A stretch of 64,000 bases of DNA from Methyloceanibacter stevinii (GCF_001723355.1 NZ_LPWE01000013.1:62001-126000), one strand, 5' to 3'. Positions 1 through 10,365 are shown, numbered from the stretch's first letter. The notes: generated by a model from the letters alone, not told the origin. Translations and numbers: made by a program.

Positions 1-782
1 CTGCTGCTGACGCTGGTCTACGGCGCGGTCGGTTTGTACGACGACTATCTCAAGGTCACGAAGCAGTCGGTGCTGGGTTTCGCGGGCCGCATCAAGATCG
101 TCATCGAGGCGGGCGCGGCCATCATCGCGACCTACATCATCGCCTCTGTCGGAGAGCCGCCGCTCTCGACGACTCTGACTATTCCCTTTTTCAAGGACAC
201 CGTAATCCCGCTAGGGATGTGGCTGTTCGTGATCTTCGGGACTTTCATCATCGTGGGCGCCGGCAACGCGGTGAACCTCACCGACGGTCTGGACGGTCTC
301 GCGATCGTTCCCGTCATGATCGCCGCCGCGACCTTCGGCTTCATCGCCTATGTGGTCGGCAACTCGCTCTTCGCCGACTACCTCCAGATCCATTTCGTGA
401 ACGGCACCGGCGAGCTGGCCATCATCTGCGGCGCGCTGGTAGGAGCGGGGCTCGGCTTCCTCTGGTTCAATGCGCCACCCGCGCTCATCTTCATGGGCGA
501 TACCGGCTCGCTCGCGCTTGGCGGCGCGCTCGGCACGATCGCGGTGGCGACGAAGCACGAACTGGTGCTGGCGATCGTCGGCGGTCTTTTTGTTCTCGAG
601 GCCGTCTCGGTGATCGTGCAGGTCGCGTCCTTCAAGATGTTCGGCAAGCGCGTATTCCGTATGGCGCCGCTGCACCATCACTTCGAACAGAAGGGCTGGC
701 CGGAATCGACCGTCGTCATCCGCTTCTGGATCATCTCCGTGTGCTCGCGCTCGCCGGTCTGGCGACCCTGAAATTGCGGTAG
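1..782 (+). CDS. mraY: Phospho-MurNAc-pentapeptide transferase MraY (5' truncated, one probable indel)
   Basis: MraY transfers phospho-MurNAc-pentapeptide from UDP to undecaprenyl phosphate at the inner membrane, making lipid I. The reading frame is already open at base 1 ([18 protein letters not shown]), so the 5' part lies before the window. Visible family motifs are the [10 protein letters not shown] stretch with its aspartates, [12 protein letters not shown] and the MAPLHHHFE loop, separated by hydrophobic segments. After FWIIS, near base 740, the frame is lost. One base earlier the expected ending ...[12 protein letters not shown] and a stop at 782 appear, so one base is probably missing. 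The unshifted frame stops at 771 with an atypical tail. murD follows after 12 bases, consistent with the dcw operon. Identity is very secure; only the last residues depend on the indel. Confidence 0.95.
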   Translation, partial: AADAGLRRGRFVRRLSQGHEAVGAGFRGPHQDRHRGGRGHHRDLHHRLCRRAAALDDSDYSLFQGHRNPARDVAVRDLRDFHHRGRRQRGEPHRRSGRSRDRSRHDRRRDLRLHRLCGRQLALRRLPPDPFRERHRRAGHHLRRAGRSGARLPLVQCATRAHLHGRYRLARAWRRARHDRGGDEARTGAGDRRRSFCSRGRLGDRAGRVLQDVRQARIPYGAAAPSLRTEGLAGIDRRHPLLDHLRVLALAGLATLKLR

Positions 783-794
783 ACTTCGTCCATC

Positions 795-2192
795 ATGATT
801 CCCGTTACGATCTTCGCTGGGCGCAAGCTGGCGGTCGTCGGCGCTGGCCTCAGCGGTCTTGCGACAGCGCGGTCCCTGCAAGAGGGCGGCGCGGACGTCG
901 TCCTATGGGACGATAAGGACGCGGGCCGTGCCCAGGCCGCCGCAGCCGGCTTTACCGTCGAGGATCTGTCCGAGGCGGATTTGGGCGCGTTTGCCGCGCT
1001 CGTACTCGCGCCCGGCATCCCGTTGACCCACCCCGAACCCCATTGGAGCGTGAAGAGCGCGCGCGCCGGCATCGAAGTCATCGGCGACGTGGAGCTATTC
1101 TTCCGAGCGCGTGAGGCCTCCGGCGTCGACTGCAAGGTCGTCGCCATCACCGGTACCAACGGCAAGTCCACCACGACGGCGCTGACGGCGCATCTTCTGG
1201 AATCGGCGGGGAGGGACGTCGCCCTCGGCGGCAATATCGGTAACGCCGTTCTCGACCTCGCCCCGTTCGCGCAGGAGCGCATCTACGTCCTCGAACTGTC
1301 GTCCTACCAGATCGACCTCACGCCCTCGCTGAAGCCCGACGCAGCGGCGCTCCTGAACATCACCCCCGACCATCTGGATCGCCACGGGTCGCTCGAAGGC
1401 TATGCAAGCGTCAAGGCGCGAATATTCGCGCAGCTTGCGCCCGACGCGACCGCCGTGATCGGCGTCGACGACGTACCGTGCCGGGCCATCGCAGAAACGC
1501 TTCAGGACTCCTATGCGGTCAAGCGCATCTCGATCTCCGGCACCGTGCAGAACGGGGTCTGGGCGAGCGATGCGACGCTCATGGAAATGGAGGGCGGCAA
1601 GGAGGTCGCGCGCGCCGCCCTTGCAGGCGTCGGGTCGCTGCGTGGCGCTCACAACTGGCAGAACGCCGCCACCGCCTATGCGCTGGCCCGTAGCCAAGGC
1701 GTCGAGCCGGGCGTGCTCCAAGAGGGCCTGCGGAGTTTCGGTGGCCTCGCCCACCGCATGGAGCAGGTGGGACGAGCCGGCAAGGTGCTGTTCGTGAACG
1801 ACTCCAAGGCCACCAACGCGGATGCCGCCGGGAAGGCCCTGGGCAGCTTCGACACCATCTATTGGATCGTCGGCGGCGTGGCCAAGGAGGGCGGTCTCGC
1901 GGGGCTCGAGTTCTTCTACCCTCGGATTGCGCGCGCCTATCTCATCGGCGAAGCCTCCGACGCGTTCGCGGGCCAACTCGGGGACGCCATCCCCCATATT
2001 GCCTGCGAGACGCTCGACCGTGCCGTGGAGCTGGCGGCCGCCGATGCAAGCCAATCGCAAGCGGACGAGCCGGTTGTGCTATTGTCCCCTGCCTGCGCGT
2101 CGTTCGACCAGTATCCGAATTTCGCCAAGCGCGGCGACGCCTTCAAAGAACTCGTGATGCAGCGTAACGGTGTCACAAGCCTTAGCGAGTAG
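795..2192 (+). CDS. murD: UDP-N-acetylmuramoyl-L-alanine--D-glutamate ligase MurD
   Basis: This cytoplasmic ATP-dependent ligase adds D-glutamate to UDP-MurNAc-L-Ala. The 465-residue protein has the N-terminal UDP-binding motif VVGAGLSGLATARSL, the Mur-ligase ATP loop ITGTNGKSTTT near residues 117-127, the NITPDHLDRH motif of the central domain and a C-terminal ligase domain ending LSPACASFDQYPNFAKRGDAF, which is typical of MurD. The ATG start lies 12 bases after the mraY stop, and the length fits the family (about 440-470). It is part of the murein/division operon, with ftsW starting about a dozen bases after its stop. No frame problem was seen. Confidence 0.96.
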   Translation: MIPVTIFAGRKLAVVGAGLSGLATARSLQEGGADVVLWDDKDAGRAQAAAAGFTVEDLSEADLGAFAALVLAPGIPLTHPEPHWSVKSARAGIEVIGDVELFFRAREASGVDCKVVAITGTNGKSTTTALTAHLLESAGRDVALGGNIGNAVLDLAPFAQERIYVLELSSYQIDLTPSLKPDAAALLNITPDHLDRHGSLEGYASVKARIFAQLAPDATAVIGVDDVPCRAIAETLQDSYAVKRISISGTVQNGVWASDATLMEMEGGKEVARAALAGVGSLRGAHNWQNAATAYALARSQGVEPGVLQEGLRSFGGLAHRMEQVGRAGKVLFVNDSKATNADAAGKALGSFDTIYWIVGGVAKEGGLAGLEFFYPRIARAYLIGEASDAFAGQLGDAIPHIACETLDRAVELAAADASQSQADEPVVLLSPACASFDQYPNFAKRGDAFKELVMQRNGVTSLSE

Positions 2193-2203
2193 GGTTGCGT
2201 GTC

Positions 2204-3379
2204 ATGAGGATTACGCGCGCCGACAAAAGCGTCCTTTCCGATTGGTGGTTCACCGTCGATCGGCTGATGCTTGTCGCCTTGATGCTGCTGATGGGCGCGG
2301 GCGTCGTGCTGTCTTTGGCCGCCAGCCCGCCCATTGCCGAGAAGCTCGGGCTTGATCAGTTCCATTTCGTTCGGCGCCATGTGGCGATGCTTCTGCCGGC
2401 ATTTGCGATCATGTTCGCCGCTTCCACCCTGACGCCGAAGCAAATCCGGCGCGCGAGCCTCATCTCTCCTGATCGGATCGCCTTGATGATAGGCATTCTG
2501 TTCGTCGGGCCGGAGGTGAAGGGCGCCAAACGCTGGCTGCACATGGGTCCCATCGGCATCCAGCCCTCCGAATTCGTGAAGCCCGCCTTCATCGTGCTCA
2601 CCGCCTGGCTCTTCAACGAGAGCCAGAAGCGCAAGGATGTCCCCGGGCTGGAGCTTGCGATCCTGATTTACGCCGTGTTCGCGCTGCTCCTCATTCTGCA
2701 GCCGGATTTCGGCCAGACGCTGCTCGTCAGTATCGTCTGGGGCGGACTGTTCTTCATGGCCGGGATCAACATGATCTGGATCGTGGTCCTGATCGGCCTT
2801 GGCGTGCTGGGGCTGCTCTCCGCCTATTTCCTGCTGCCTCATGTGGCCTCGCGTATCGACCGGTTCCTGTTTCCGGCCTCCGGCGATACCTACCAGTCGG
2901 ATCGCTCGCTGGAGTCCTTCCTGCGCGGCGGGTGGTTCGGGCGCGGACCGGGCGAGGGGACGGTCAAGGATGTCCTGCCGGACTCCCATACGGACTTCAT
3001 CTTCGCCGTCGCGGCCGAGGAGTATGGCCTGATCGCCTGTCTGATCCTGTTGATCCTGTTCGCCTTTATCGTCCTGCGGGGGTTGTCGAAGGCCTCTCAA
3101 GAGACCGATGGCTTCATCCGGCACGCCATCGCGGGGCTCGTGATGCTGTTTGGATTACAGACCTTGATCAATATGGCCGTGAACGTCGGTCTGCTGCCCG
3201 CCAAGGGGATGACGCTGCCCTTCATTTCCTTCGGCGGTTCATCCATGCTTGCCATGGCGCTCACCATGGGCTTTACGCTGGGGCTGACCCGCAAACGACC
3301 GAGGGCGGGGCGACTGGAGTATTCGGCAAGCGCCGCGCATGATGGGGATCCTGCGAAGGCCAGGGGGCAGACGGCTTGA
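2204..3379 (+). CDS. ftsW: Divisome SEDS glycosyltransferase FtsW
   Basis: FtsW is the polytopic SEDS protein that polymerises lipid II at the septum together with the class B PBP FtsI. The sequence has about ten hydrophobic segments and the SEDS hallmarks EVKGAKRWLHMGPIGIQPSEFVK, QPDFGQT, the SHTDFIFAVAAEEYG loop and the C-terminal LPFISFGGSS. I prefer ATG 2204 (RITRADKS...WWFTVDR) over an in-frame TTG at 2195. The end overlaps the murG start by four bases (TTGA), which suggests translational coupling. One transmembrane stretch (bases about 2464-2484) reads SPDR in frame. A neighbouring frame gives a more hydrophobic LLIGS, so a compensating indel pair may hide here. Confidence 0.95.
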   Translation: MRITRADKSVLSDWWFTVDRLMLVALMLLMGAGVVLSLAASPPIAEKLGLDQFHFVRRHVAMLLPAFAIMFAASTLTPKQIRRASLISPDRIALMIGILFVGPEVKGAKRWLHMGPIGIQPSEFVKPAFIVLTAWLFNESQKRKDVPGLELAILIYAVFALLLILQPDFGQTLLVSIVWGGLFFMAGINMIWIVVLIGLGVLGLLSAYFLLPHVASRIDRFLFPASGDTYQSDRSLESFLRGGWFGRGPGEGTVKDVLPDSHTDFIFAVAAEEYGLIACLILLILFAFIVLRGLSKASQETDGFIRHAIAGLVMLFGLQTLINMAVNVGLLPAKGMTLPFISFGGSSMLAMALTMGFTLGLTRKRPRAGRLEYSASAAHDGDPAKARGQTA

Positions 3380-4479
3380 CCCAGACCATTCTACTCGCCG
3401 CCGGAGGCACGGGCGGACATCTCTTCCCGGCGACGGCACTGGCCCAGGAACTGACGCGCCGCGGCTTCGCGGTGGAGCTGGCGACCGACGAGCGGGCCGG
3501 GCAGTACGGCACCGACTTTCCCGCACGCGCCACCTACGAGGTGCCCTCGGCCACATTCTCGGGGCGGTCTCCGGGCGCGGTGATGAAGACGCTGTCCACG
3601 CTGGGGAAGGGCTATTTCCGGGCCCGGCGCCTGCTGGAGATGGTGCAGCCGCATGTGGTGGTCGGCTTTGGCGGCTATCCCACGCTTCCGCCCTTGCTCG
3701 CCGCGCGCTCGCTGGCGATCCCGACGGTGCTGCATGAGCAGAATGCGGTCATGGGGCGCGCCAATCGCCTGCTGTCCCGTTTTGCCGATGCCATCGCCTT
3801 ATCGTTCGGGACCACGAAGCATCTGCGGCGCAGTGCCGAAAAGCGCTCGGTCGTGACCGGCAACCCGGTGCGCGATGCGGTCGTGGGGTTCCGCGATCAG
3901 GACTATGCGCCGCCGGAGGCCGCGGGCCGGCTCCTGCTACTCATCTTCGGCGGCAGCCAGGGCGCGCGCTTTTTCTCCGAGATGATGCCGGAAGCTTTGG
4001 CTAAGCTGCCGTCGCCCCTGCGCTGGCGCTTGACGGTTGTGCAGCAGGCGCGGCCCGAGGATGTCGCTGAAGTGCGCGACGCCTATCGTGAAGCGGAAAT
4101 TACGGCCCACGTGGCGCCTTTTTTCAAGGATTTGCCGGAGCGGATCGCGAACTCCCATCTCGTTATCTCACGGGCAGGGGCGTCGACCGTGGCCGAGGTG
4201 ACCGCGATCGGGCGTCCGGCCATTCTCGTGCCGCTGCCCCATGCGATCGACAACGATCAGCTCGAGAACGCGCGCCGCCTCGAAGAAAGCGGCGGCGGCT
4301 GGTGTATGCACCAGTCCAGTATTTCGCCGGAGTTCTTGGCCGGTCGGCTGGAGGAATTGCTCGCTAATCCGGACAGGCTGGCCCAGGCGGCCGCCAAATC
4401 CAAGGCCATGGGCAATGTCTATGCGGTGAACAGGCTCGCCGACCTCGTGGCGGATCTGGCCGGACCGGACGGAGCGTAG
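3376..4479 (+). CDS. murG: UDP-GlcNAc:lipid I N-acetylglucosamine transferase MurG
   Basis: MurG is a peripheral membrane GT-B enzyme that converts lipid I to lipid II. The 367-residue protein shows the N-terminal G loop LLAAGGTGGHLFPA (residues about 5-18), VVGFGGYPTLPP, HEQNAVMGRANRLL, the central IFGGSQGARFF loop and the donor-site region SRAGASTVAEVTAIGRPAILVPLPHAIDNDQ. The start is a TTG overlapping the ftsW stop in TTGA; no better upstream start is compatible with ftsW. murC follows after six bases. Length and motifs are normal and the frame is unbroken. Confidence 0.96.
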   Translation: MTQTILLAAGGTGGHLFPATALAQELTRRGFAVELATDERAGQYGTDFPARATYEVPSATFSGRSPGAVMKTLSTLGKGYFRARRLLEMVQPHVVVGFGGYPTLPPLLAARSLAIPTVLHEQNAVMGRANRLLSRFADAIALSFGTTKHLRRSAEKRSVVTGNPVRDAVVGFRDQDYAPPEAAGRLLLLIFGGSQGARFFSEMMPEALAKLPSPLRWRLTVVQQARPEDVAEVRDAYREAEITAHVAPFFKDLPERIANSHLVISRAGASTVAEVTAIGRPAILVPLPHAIDNDQLENARRLEESGGGWCMHQSSISPEFLAGRLEELLANPDRLAQAAAKSKAMGNVYAVNRLADLVADLAGPDGA

Positions 4480-4485
4480 GCGACC

Positions 4486-5913
4486 ATGCATTTGCCACCG
4501 CCTGACACCACAGGCCTGTTTCATATCGTCGGCATTGGCGGCATCGGCATGAGCGCCATCGCCGAGGTCATGCACACGCGCGGCTACCGGGTCCAAGGCA
4601 GCGATCTCAAGGACGGGCCCAACCTGGCGCGGCTTCGCGACCATGGGATCGAGTGCCTCATCGGGCACGACCCCGGCAATGTCGAGGGCGCGTCCTACCT
4701 CGTGATCTCCAGCGCGGTGAAGCCGGGCAACCCGGAGTTCGAGGCGGCGCAGGAACGCGGCATCCCGATTATCCGGCGCGCAGAGATGTTGGCCGAGCTC
4801 ATGCGTCCGTGCACGACCGTGTCGGTGACCGGAACCCACGGGAAGACCACCACCACGTCGTTGGTGGCGGATCTCTTTATGGCGGCGGGCTCGGATCCGA
4901 CCGTGATCACCGGCGGCATCATCAACGCCTGGGGCACCAATGCCCGGATCGGCCAGGGCGAATGGATGGTCGTCGAGGCCGACGAGTCCGACGGGACCTT
5001 CCTCAAGCTGCCGACCCAGATCGGCGTCATCACCAATCTCGATCCGGAGCACATGGACTTTTGGGAGTCCGAGGAAGTCCTCCACCAACCTTCGAGCAAT
5101 TCATCGAGAGCATCCCGTTCTACGGCACGATGGCTTGCACCGACCATCCGGTCGTGCGCAGCCCTGATGGCCGCGCTCGGCGGCGCGGAGAACGGACGGC
5201 GGACGCTGACCTATGGCGTGTCGCGCTCGGCTGATCTGCGGCTGTTCAATGTGCGCCCCGATCACGCCACCATGACGTTCGATGTCCGCCTCGGGTCCGG
5301 CGTCGCCGGCGGCGCGCGCGAGATCAACGATCTGATGCTTCCCGCGCTCGGCCACTACAACGCGCTGAACGCAATCGCCGCGCTGGCCGTCGCCACGGAA
5401 GCCGGTATCAGCGACGATGCGATCCGCGCGACCCTGGCGAACTTCTCCGGTGTGAAGCGCCGCTTCACCCGCGTCGGTGAGTGGCAGGGCGTCGCGATCT
5501 ATGACGACTATGCCCATCACCCCGTGGAGATCGCGGCGGTCTTGCGCGGCGCGAACGCCGCCGGGAAGGGCCGCATCGTCGCGGTCATGCAGCCGCACCG
5601 CTACACGCGGCTCCAGGCTTTGTTCAACGATTTCTCGGCGTGCTTCGACGATGCCGACGTGGTGATCCTCACGCCGGTCTACTCGGCTGGTGAAGCCCCG
5701 ATCCCCGGCATCGACCGGGACGAACTTGCCCGCAGCCTGCGGCGTCACGGTCATGCGAACGTGCTCATGGTCGACGACGGAGAGTCGCTGGTAAGCACGG
5801 TCGCCTCGGTAGCGCAGGACGGCGATCTCGTGGTGGGGCTCGGCGCCGGCACGATCACCGATTGGATCAACGCGCTGCCGGCCAAGCTCGCCGCGCAGGG
5901 AGGCGCTTCGTGA
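4486..5913 (+). CDS. murC: UDP-N-acetylmuramate--L-alanine ligase MurC (contains a frame-scrambled segment)
   Basis: MurC performs the first amino-acid addition to UDP-MurNAc. The 475-codon frame has the N-terminal [17 protein letters not shown] motif, the ATP loop [12 protein letters not shown] near residues 114-125, [12 protein letters not shown], the [10 protein letters not shown] motif and the C-terminal domain with [12 protein letters not shown] and MQPHRYTRL. Residues about 203-226 (bases about 5090-5163) read as low-complexity Ser/Arg/Thr. The frame one base over reads [20 protein letters not shown], as expected for MurC. So one base is probably missing near 5090 and one extra base lies in the C run near 5163, and the pair leaves the frame open. 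The stop overlaps the murB GTG start (GTGA). Confidence 0.95.
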   Translation: MHLPPPDTTGLFHIVGIGGIGMSAIAEVMHTRGYRVQGSDLKDGPNLARLRDHGIECLIGHDPGNVEGASYLVISSAVKPGNPEFEAAQERGIPIIRRAEMLAELMRPCTTVSVTGTHGKTTTTSLVADLFMAAGSDPTVITGGIINAWGTNARIGQGEWMVVEADESDGTFLKLPTQIGVITNLDPEHMDFWESEEVLHQPSSNSSRASRSTARWLAPTIRSCAALMAALGGAENGRRTLTYGVSRSADLRLFNVRPDHATMTFDVRLGSGVAGGAREINDLMLPALGHYNALNAIAALAVATEAGISDDAIRATLANFSGVKRRFTRVGEWQGVAIYDDYAHHPVEIAAVLRGANAAGKGRIVAVMQPHRYTRLQALFNDFSACFDDADVVILTPVYSAGEAPIPGIDRDELARSLRRHGHANVLMVDDGESLVSTVASVAQDGDLVVGLGAGTITDWINALPAKLAAQGGAS

Positions 5914-6830
5914 GCGGAACGAAATTGTACGAAATACTCGTTGCGGCGATGCCGGACTTGCGGGGCCGCCTCGGCGCCGGATCGGTCCTCAAGGACTACA
6001 CGTGGTTTCGCGTCGGGGGTCCCGCCGAAGTGCTGTTCTCGCCCGCCGACGAAGCGGATCTCGCTTATTTCATGAAGGCGCTGCCGGCTGACGTGCCCGT
6101 GACGACGATCGGGCTCGGCTCCAATCTCCTCGTGCGCGATGGCGGGATCGACGGTGTTGTCATTCGCCTCGGCCGCGGCTTCAACCAAATCGAAGTCGAG
6201 GAGGGGAGTCGGCTTCGCGTCGGCACCGCTGTGCCCGATACGAAAGTGGCGCGCGCTGCAGCAGATGCCGGGATCGCGGGGCTTGCCTTCTACCGGGGCA
6301 TCCCCGGCGGCATTGGCGGCGCCTTGCGCATGAATGGCGGTGCGCACGGAACCGAGACCTGCGATGTCCTCGTCGAGGCGCGGGCGTCGGACCGCTCGGG
6401 TAACATCCACGTCCTTTCCGTGGGCGACATGGGCTACACGTACCGGCATTGCGGGGCGCCGGAGGATTACATCTTCACGGAGGCGCTGTTCCAGGGGCGC
6501 CCCGGCGATCCCGCAGAGATTCTCGCCGAGATGGACGAGATCGCCGCCTATCGCGAAGAGGTGCAGCCCATCAAGAGCCGTACGGGCGGCTCGACCTTCA
6601 AGAACCCGCAAGACAACAAATCCTGGCAGCTCATCGATGCGGCCGGCTGCCGGGGGCTCGCCGTGGGGGATGCGAAGGTCTCCGAATTGCACTGCAACTT
6701 CCTCATCAACGAGGGCAATGCCTCGGCGGCCGATCTCGAAACGCTCGGCGAGACCGTGCGGGAGCGCGTCAAGGAAACGAGCGGCGTCCAGCTCGAATGG
6801 GAAATCAAGCGCCTCGGCAAGCCCGCCTAG
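5910..6830 (+). CDS. murB: UDP-N-acetylenolpyruvoylglucosamine reductase MurB
   Basis: MurB is an FAD/NADPH enzyme that reduces UDP-GlcNAc-enolpyruvate to UDP-MurNAc. The FAD-binding fold shows [49 protein letters not shown] and the MurB C-terminal domain with [11 protein letters not shown] and [16 protein letters not shown] choose GTG 5910, which overlaps the murC stop as GTGA and gives 306 residues. A longer frame back to 5862 would run inside murC. It is the last gene before a 193-base gap, after which ddl begins under a probable separate promoter region. Confidence 0.96.
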   Translation: MSGTKLYEILVAAMPDLRGRLGAGSVLKDYTWFRVGGPAEVLFSPADEADLAYFMKALPADVPVTTIGLGSNLLVRDGGIDGVVIRLGRGFNQIEVEEGSRLRVGTAVPDTKVARAAADAGIAGLAFYRGIPGGIGGALRMNGGAHGTETCDVLVEARASDRSGNIHVLSVGDMGYTYRHCGAPEDYIFTEALFQGRPGDPAEILAEMDEIAAYREEVQPIKSRTGGSTFKNPQDNKSWQLIDAAGCRGLAVGDAKVSELHCNFLINEGNASAADLETLGETVRERVKETSGVQLEWEIKRLGKPA

Positions 6831-6930
6831 CCGCCGGCCCATCCTTCGGTCCTCTTCGGCGTGGCCTACGGGCTACAGCTCCCCATTTTTCGCCCAAAAT
6901 CAATCGGCGTGCGCCGTCGCGCAATTACGG

Positions 6931-6947
6931 TTAATGCAGCGTTAACC
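6931..6947. promoter_or_regulatory. Probable CtrA-binding box (TTAA-N7-TTAACC) upstream of ddl-ftsQ-ftsA
   Basis: In the gap between murB and ddl the sequence reads TTAA, seven bases, then TTAACC. This matches the full CtrA consensus TTAA-N7-TTAAC known from Caulobacter and rhizobia. It sits 77 bases before the ddl ATG, where a promoter for ddl-ftsQ-ftsA(-ftsZ) would be expected. CtrA control of ftsQA and ftsZ is established in Caulobacter; its action here is inference. I see no second full box in the window. Confidence 0.6.
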
Positions 6948-7023
6948 AAATCGGGGTGTCTTGCGTAGTGAAGGACGCGAGGCGCTCTTTCCGCGTTTCA
7001 GTCCAAGTCACAAGGGCCGTTCC

Positions 7024-7959
7024 ATGACCGAAAAACAAACCCACGTCGCCGTCCTGATGGGAGGTCTGTCCTCCGAGCGCGAGATATCGCTCCGGTCCGG
7101 CACCGCCTGTGCCGAGGCCCTCGAGGGCGAAGGCTACAAGGTCACCAAGGTCGATGTGGGCCGGGACGTCGCCGAGCGTTTGGCTGCGATCAAGCCGGAT
7201 GTCTGCTTCAACGCGCTCCACGGCAAGTACGGCGAAGACGGCTGCATCCAGGGCGTTCTCGAGACCATGGGGCTGCCCTACACCCATTCGGGCGTTCTGG
7301 CCTCGGCGCTCGCCATGCACAAGGAACGCGCGAAGGCTGTTCTCCGCGAGGCTGGCGTGCCGGTGGCCGAAAGCCGGGTCGTAAGCCGGGCCGAAGCGGC
7401 GAAGGGGCACCCCATCGACCCGCCTTATGTGATCAAGCCGCCGGCAGAGGGCTCATCCGTCGGCGTTTACATCATCCGTGAAGACCAAGCGCACCCGCCG
7501 CAGGAGCTGATGTCCGCCGATTGGGCGCTGGGCGAGGAACTGATGGTGGAGCGTTTCATCCCCGGCCGCGAGCTCACCTGCGCCGTAATGGGCGACGAAG
7601 CGCTGGACGTGATCGAGATCCGTCCGGCCGAGGGCCTCACCTTCTACGACTACGAGTCGAAATACGCCCCGGGAGGGTCAATTCACGTCCTCCCGGCGCC
7701 AATTAAACTAAATGTTTACCAATTGGTACAGAAGCTGTCGGTAGCGGCTCATAGGGCACTGGGCTGCCGTGGGGTCAGTCGGAGCGACTTCCGTTACGAC
7801 GACCGGCCGGATGGAACGGGGGAACTGATCTGTCTTGAGGTCAACACCCAACCGGGCATGACGTCCACGTCGCTGGTGCCGGAGCTTGCCGCCCACAAAG
7901 GGCGATCGTTTGGTGAGCTGGTCCGTTGGATCGTGGAGGATGCGTCGTGCAATCGCTAG
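7024..7959 (+). CDS. ddl: D-alanine--D-alanine ligase Ddl
   Basis: This ATP-grasp enzyme makes D-Ala-D-Ala for the pentapeptide. The N-terminal domain begins [21 protein letters not shown]. The ATP-grasp core has [16 protein letters not shown] and the metal/catalytic region ends [20 protein letters not shown], all typical of Ddl. ATG 7024 gives 311 residues, close to the family norm; an upstream in-frame TTG at 6961 adds an unconserved 21-residue extension. It overlaps the ftsQ start by 13 bases, as often seen in alphaproteobacterial dcw clusters. Frame intact. Confidence 0.96.
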   Translation: MTEKQTHVAVLMGGLSSEREISLRSGTACAEALEGEGYKVTKVDVGRDVAERLAAIKPDVCFNALHGKYGEDGCIQGVLETMGLPYTHSGVLASALAMHKERAKAVLREAGVPVAESRVVSRAEAAKGHPIDPPYVIKPPAEGSSVGVYIIREDQAHPPQELMSADWALGEELMVERFIPGRELTCAVMGDEALDVIEIRPAEGLTFYDYESKYAPGGSIHVLPAPIKLNVYQLVQKLSVAAHRALGCRGVSRSDFRYDDRPDGTGELICLEVNTQPGMTSTSLVPELAAHKGRSFGELVRWIVEDASCNR

Positions 7960-8960
7960 GCACGTCAAGAGGTTACGGCAGACAAGGAGGGTCCCGCAGG
8001 GCGCCGGTGGCGAACCGCGTGGCGAGCCCTTACGAGCGCCAGCTCCCCGTGCCGCAAGGACGCCGGACGGTCGCGACGAAGGGACCGAGGCAGATACAGC
8101 TCGGCCGCACGCGCCGGGGTCCCCTCGGCGCCAAGTGGCAGCTCTTGTGCGCTGCGTTCGTGGCCAGCGCGGTCCTCTATGGCGCGATCGTCGGCGGTCA
8201 AATCGAAAAGATTTTTAACGCGACGGTAACAGGCGCCGAGCGCGCCGCCGTCGCGATGGGTTTCGGGGTCAAGCGCGTGGTCGTCGAGGGGCAGAAGAAT
8301 GCCACCGACTATGCGATCACGACGACTCTCGGCGCCGGGCCCGAGACATTCATGCTGGCCTTCGATACGGACGCCGCCAAGGACCGCCTGGAGGCGGTTC
8401 CGTGGATCCGCCATGCGCGCGTGATGCGCCTTCTGCCTTCAACCTTGCAGGTCGAGATCGAAGAGCGCGACCCATACGCGATTTGGCAGAACAAGAGACA
8501 GACCTTCGTCGTCGACAGCGAAGGCGTCGTGTTGGCGCCGGCGCTGCCGCAGGCCTTTCCGCACCTGCCGCTCGTCGTCGGCGAGGGCGCCGGTAAGCAC
8601 GCGGCAGCCCTCTACCAGACCCTTGAGCCCTACAAGGATCTGAGAAGCCGGATGCTCGCGGCCTTGCGCGTCGGCGACCGCCGCTGGACGCTGAAGCTGC
8701 GCACGGGCACCGAAATCATGCTGCCCGACGGCAATATCGAGATGGCCCTGGATGCGCTTCAGAAGCTCGAGCGGGAACGCGGAGTATTCGAGCAGGATAT
8801 CGCCGCCATCGACATGCGCCTCCTGGACCGGATCACGCTGCGTCTGCGCGAGACCACGGCCGCGTCCGCTCAGGACGCCACGACGCCTGCCGGCGTGCCC
8901 ACATCGGCGACCGGCACGATCAATCAGCCCGCAATCCATCAACCCAACGGCAGAACGTAA
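7947..8960 (+). CDS. ftsQ: Cell division protein FtsQ
   Basis: FtsQ is a bitopic divisome protein linking early and late division factors. The product of about 337 residues has a long basic cytoplasmic N-terminus, one transmembrane segment ([21 protein letters not shown], residues about 64-84), a POTRA domain beginning near [11 protein letters not shown] and the FtsQ/DivIB region [33 protein letters not shown] 7947, overlapping the ddl 3' end, is the likely start; TTG 7926 is also in frame. The C-terminal roughly 35 residues are Ala/Thr/Pro-rich and probably disordered. ftsA follows 22 bases later. Confidence 0.93.
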   Translation: MQSLGTSRGYGRQGGSRRAPVANRVASPYERQLPVPQGRRTVATKGPRQIQLGRTRRGPLGAKWQLLCAAFVASAVLYGAIVGGQIEKIFNATVTGAERAAVAMGFGVKRVVVEGQKNATDYAITTTLGAGPETFMLAFDTDAAKDRLEAVPWIRHARVMRLLPSTLQVEIEERDPYAIWQNKRQTFVVDSEGVVLAPALPQAFPHLPLVVGEGAGKHAAALYQTLEPYKDLRSRMLAALRVGDRRWTLKLRTGTEIMLPDGNIEMALDALQKLERERGVFEQDIAAIDMRLLDRITLRLRETTAASAQDATTPAGVPTSATGTINQPAIHQPNGRT

Positions 8961-8982
8961 GAGGGAGCTTGAGGGCAGGGGG

Positions 8983-10277
8983 ATGACCTACAACCCATCG
9001 ATCAGAGGAAAGCGCCAGCGCATCGTGACCGCTCTCGATATCGGCACGAGCAAAGTGTGCTGCCTGATCGGCAAGACGTCCGACATGCCCGATTGGGCCG
9101 AGGGCGGCACTGACGCCGTCCAGTTCGACGTGCTCGGCTTCGGTCATACGCGCGCCGAAGGTCTCAAGGCCGGCATGGTGACCCATCTGGACAGCGCCGA
9201 GCGCTGCATCCGTGCCGCCGTCGATTCCGCCGAACGCATGGCCGGTGTGATTGTCGAGGACGTGCACGTCTCGGTGACGGCCGGACGCCTCAAGAGCGAC
9301 AGCTTCTCGGCGGGCGTTGGGCTTCCGTCCGGTTCCGTGCGGGAAGACGATGTGCAGCGCCTGCTCGCCGGCGGCCGCCAATACGCCGCCCGCGACCGGC
9401 GTACGGTCCTGCATGCTCTGCCCACTGATTTTCGCCTCGACGACAACGGCGGCATCTCCGAGCCGCACGGCATGTGCGGCGAACGCCTGTCCGTCGATCT
9501 GCATACCGTTACCGCGGACGATGCCGCGACCCGCAATCTGATGCTCAGCGTCGAGCGCTGCCATCTCGGCGTTGGCGGTCTGGTGGCGGCGCCCTATGCC
9601 AGTGCACTGTCCGTCGTGACGCCCGATGAAGCGAAGCTTGGCGTGGCGGTCATCGACTTCGGTGCCGGAACGACGACCTTATCGGTCATCGCCGATGGAC
9701 ATTTCCTGCATGCCGATGCAATCGCGCTTGGCGGTCACGGCGTGACGGTCGATATCGCGCGCACGCTCGGCGCGCCGATGGAGCATGCCGAGCGGCTCAA
9801 GACCCTGCATGGCAGTGCGTTCGCAACGCTGTCCGACGAACGCGAAATCATCACCTATCCGTGCGTGACCGGCGTCGCGCAGGGGAACATCAATCAAATC
9901 ACGAAGGCCCAACTCGCCTGCGTCATCCGTCCGCGCGTCGAGGAAATCCTCGACCTCATGCGCCACCGGCTCGCATCGAGCGGCTTCCCGGCAGAGGTCG
10001 CCCAGCATCTGGTGCTGACCGGCGGCGGAAGCCAGCTTACGGGCCTCGTCGAGCTTGCCTCGAACATGTTTGGCGCCCGGCGCGGCTTGGCCGCCCGCGC
10101 GTCATGACGGGATTGCCGCCTGCCGCCGCCGCGCCGGATTTCTCCGCCGCGATCGGTCTGCTTCTGCATTGGGCGCGCGGTGACGAAAGGCTCGGAACCC
10201 AAACCGGGCAACGGTTCTTGCGTACGGGGACAGGCTACTTCGCCCGGATGGGCGAGTGGATCATGGAGAATTTCTAA
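8983..10277 (+). CDS. ftsA: Cell division actin homologue FtsA (one probable indel)
   Basis: FtsA is the actin-like membrane tether of FtsZ. The ATG at 8983 gives [17 protein letters not shown], the phosphate-1 loop. An SHS2 1C domain follows, then [13 protein letters not shown] and the adenosine motif [15 protein letters not shown]. Near base 10072 the frame is lost and stops at 10107. One base over it continues [12 protein letters not shown]...[12 protein letters not shown] and ends [13 protein letters not shown] at 10277, the amphipathic C-terminal membrane-targeting helix. One missing base (TTTGGC[C]GCCC) restores about 431 residues, the normal length. In-frame codons upstream of 8983 overlap ftsQ and are not conserved. 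Confidence 0.94.
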
Positions 10278-10365
10278 CGGACACGAAGCCGGACGCCGCG
10301 CGTTAAATGGGGGTGTGGGTGTCGGCTCAATAGCAAGGGGCAATTCGCAAGGATTGGAAGCCACC

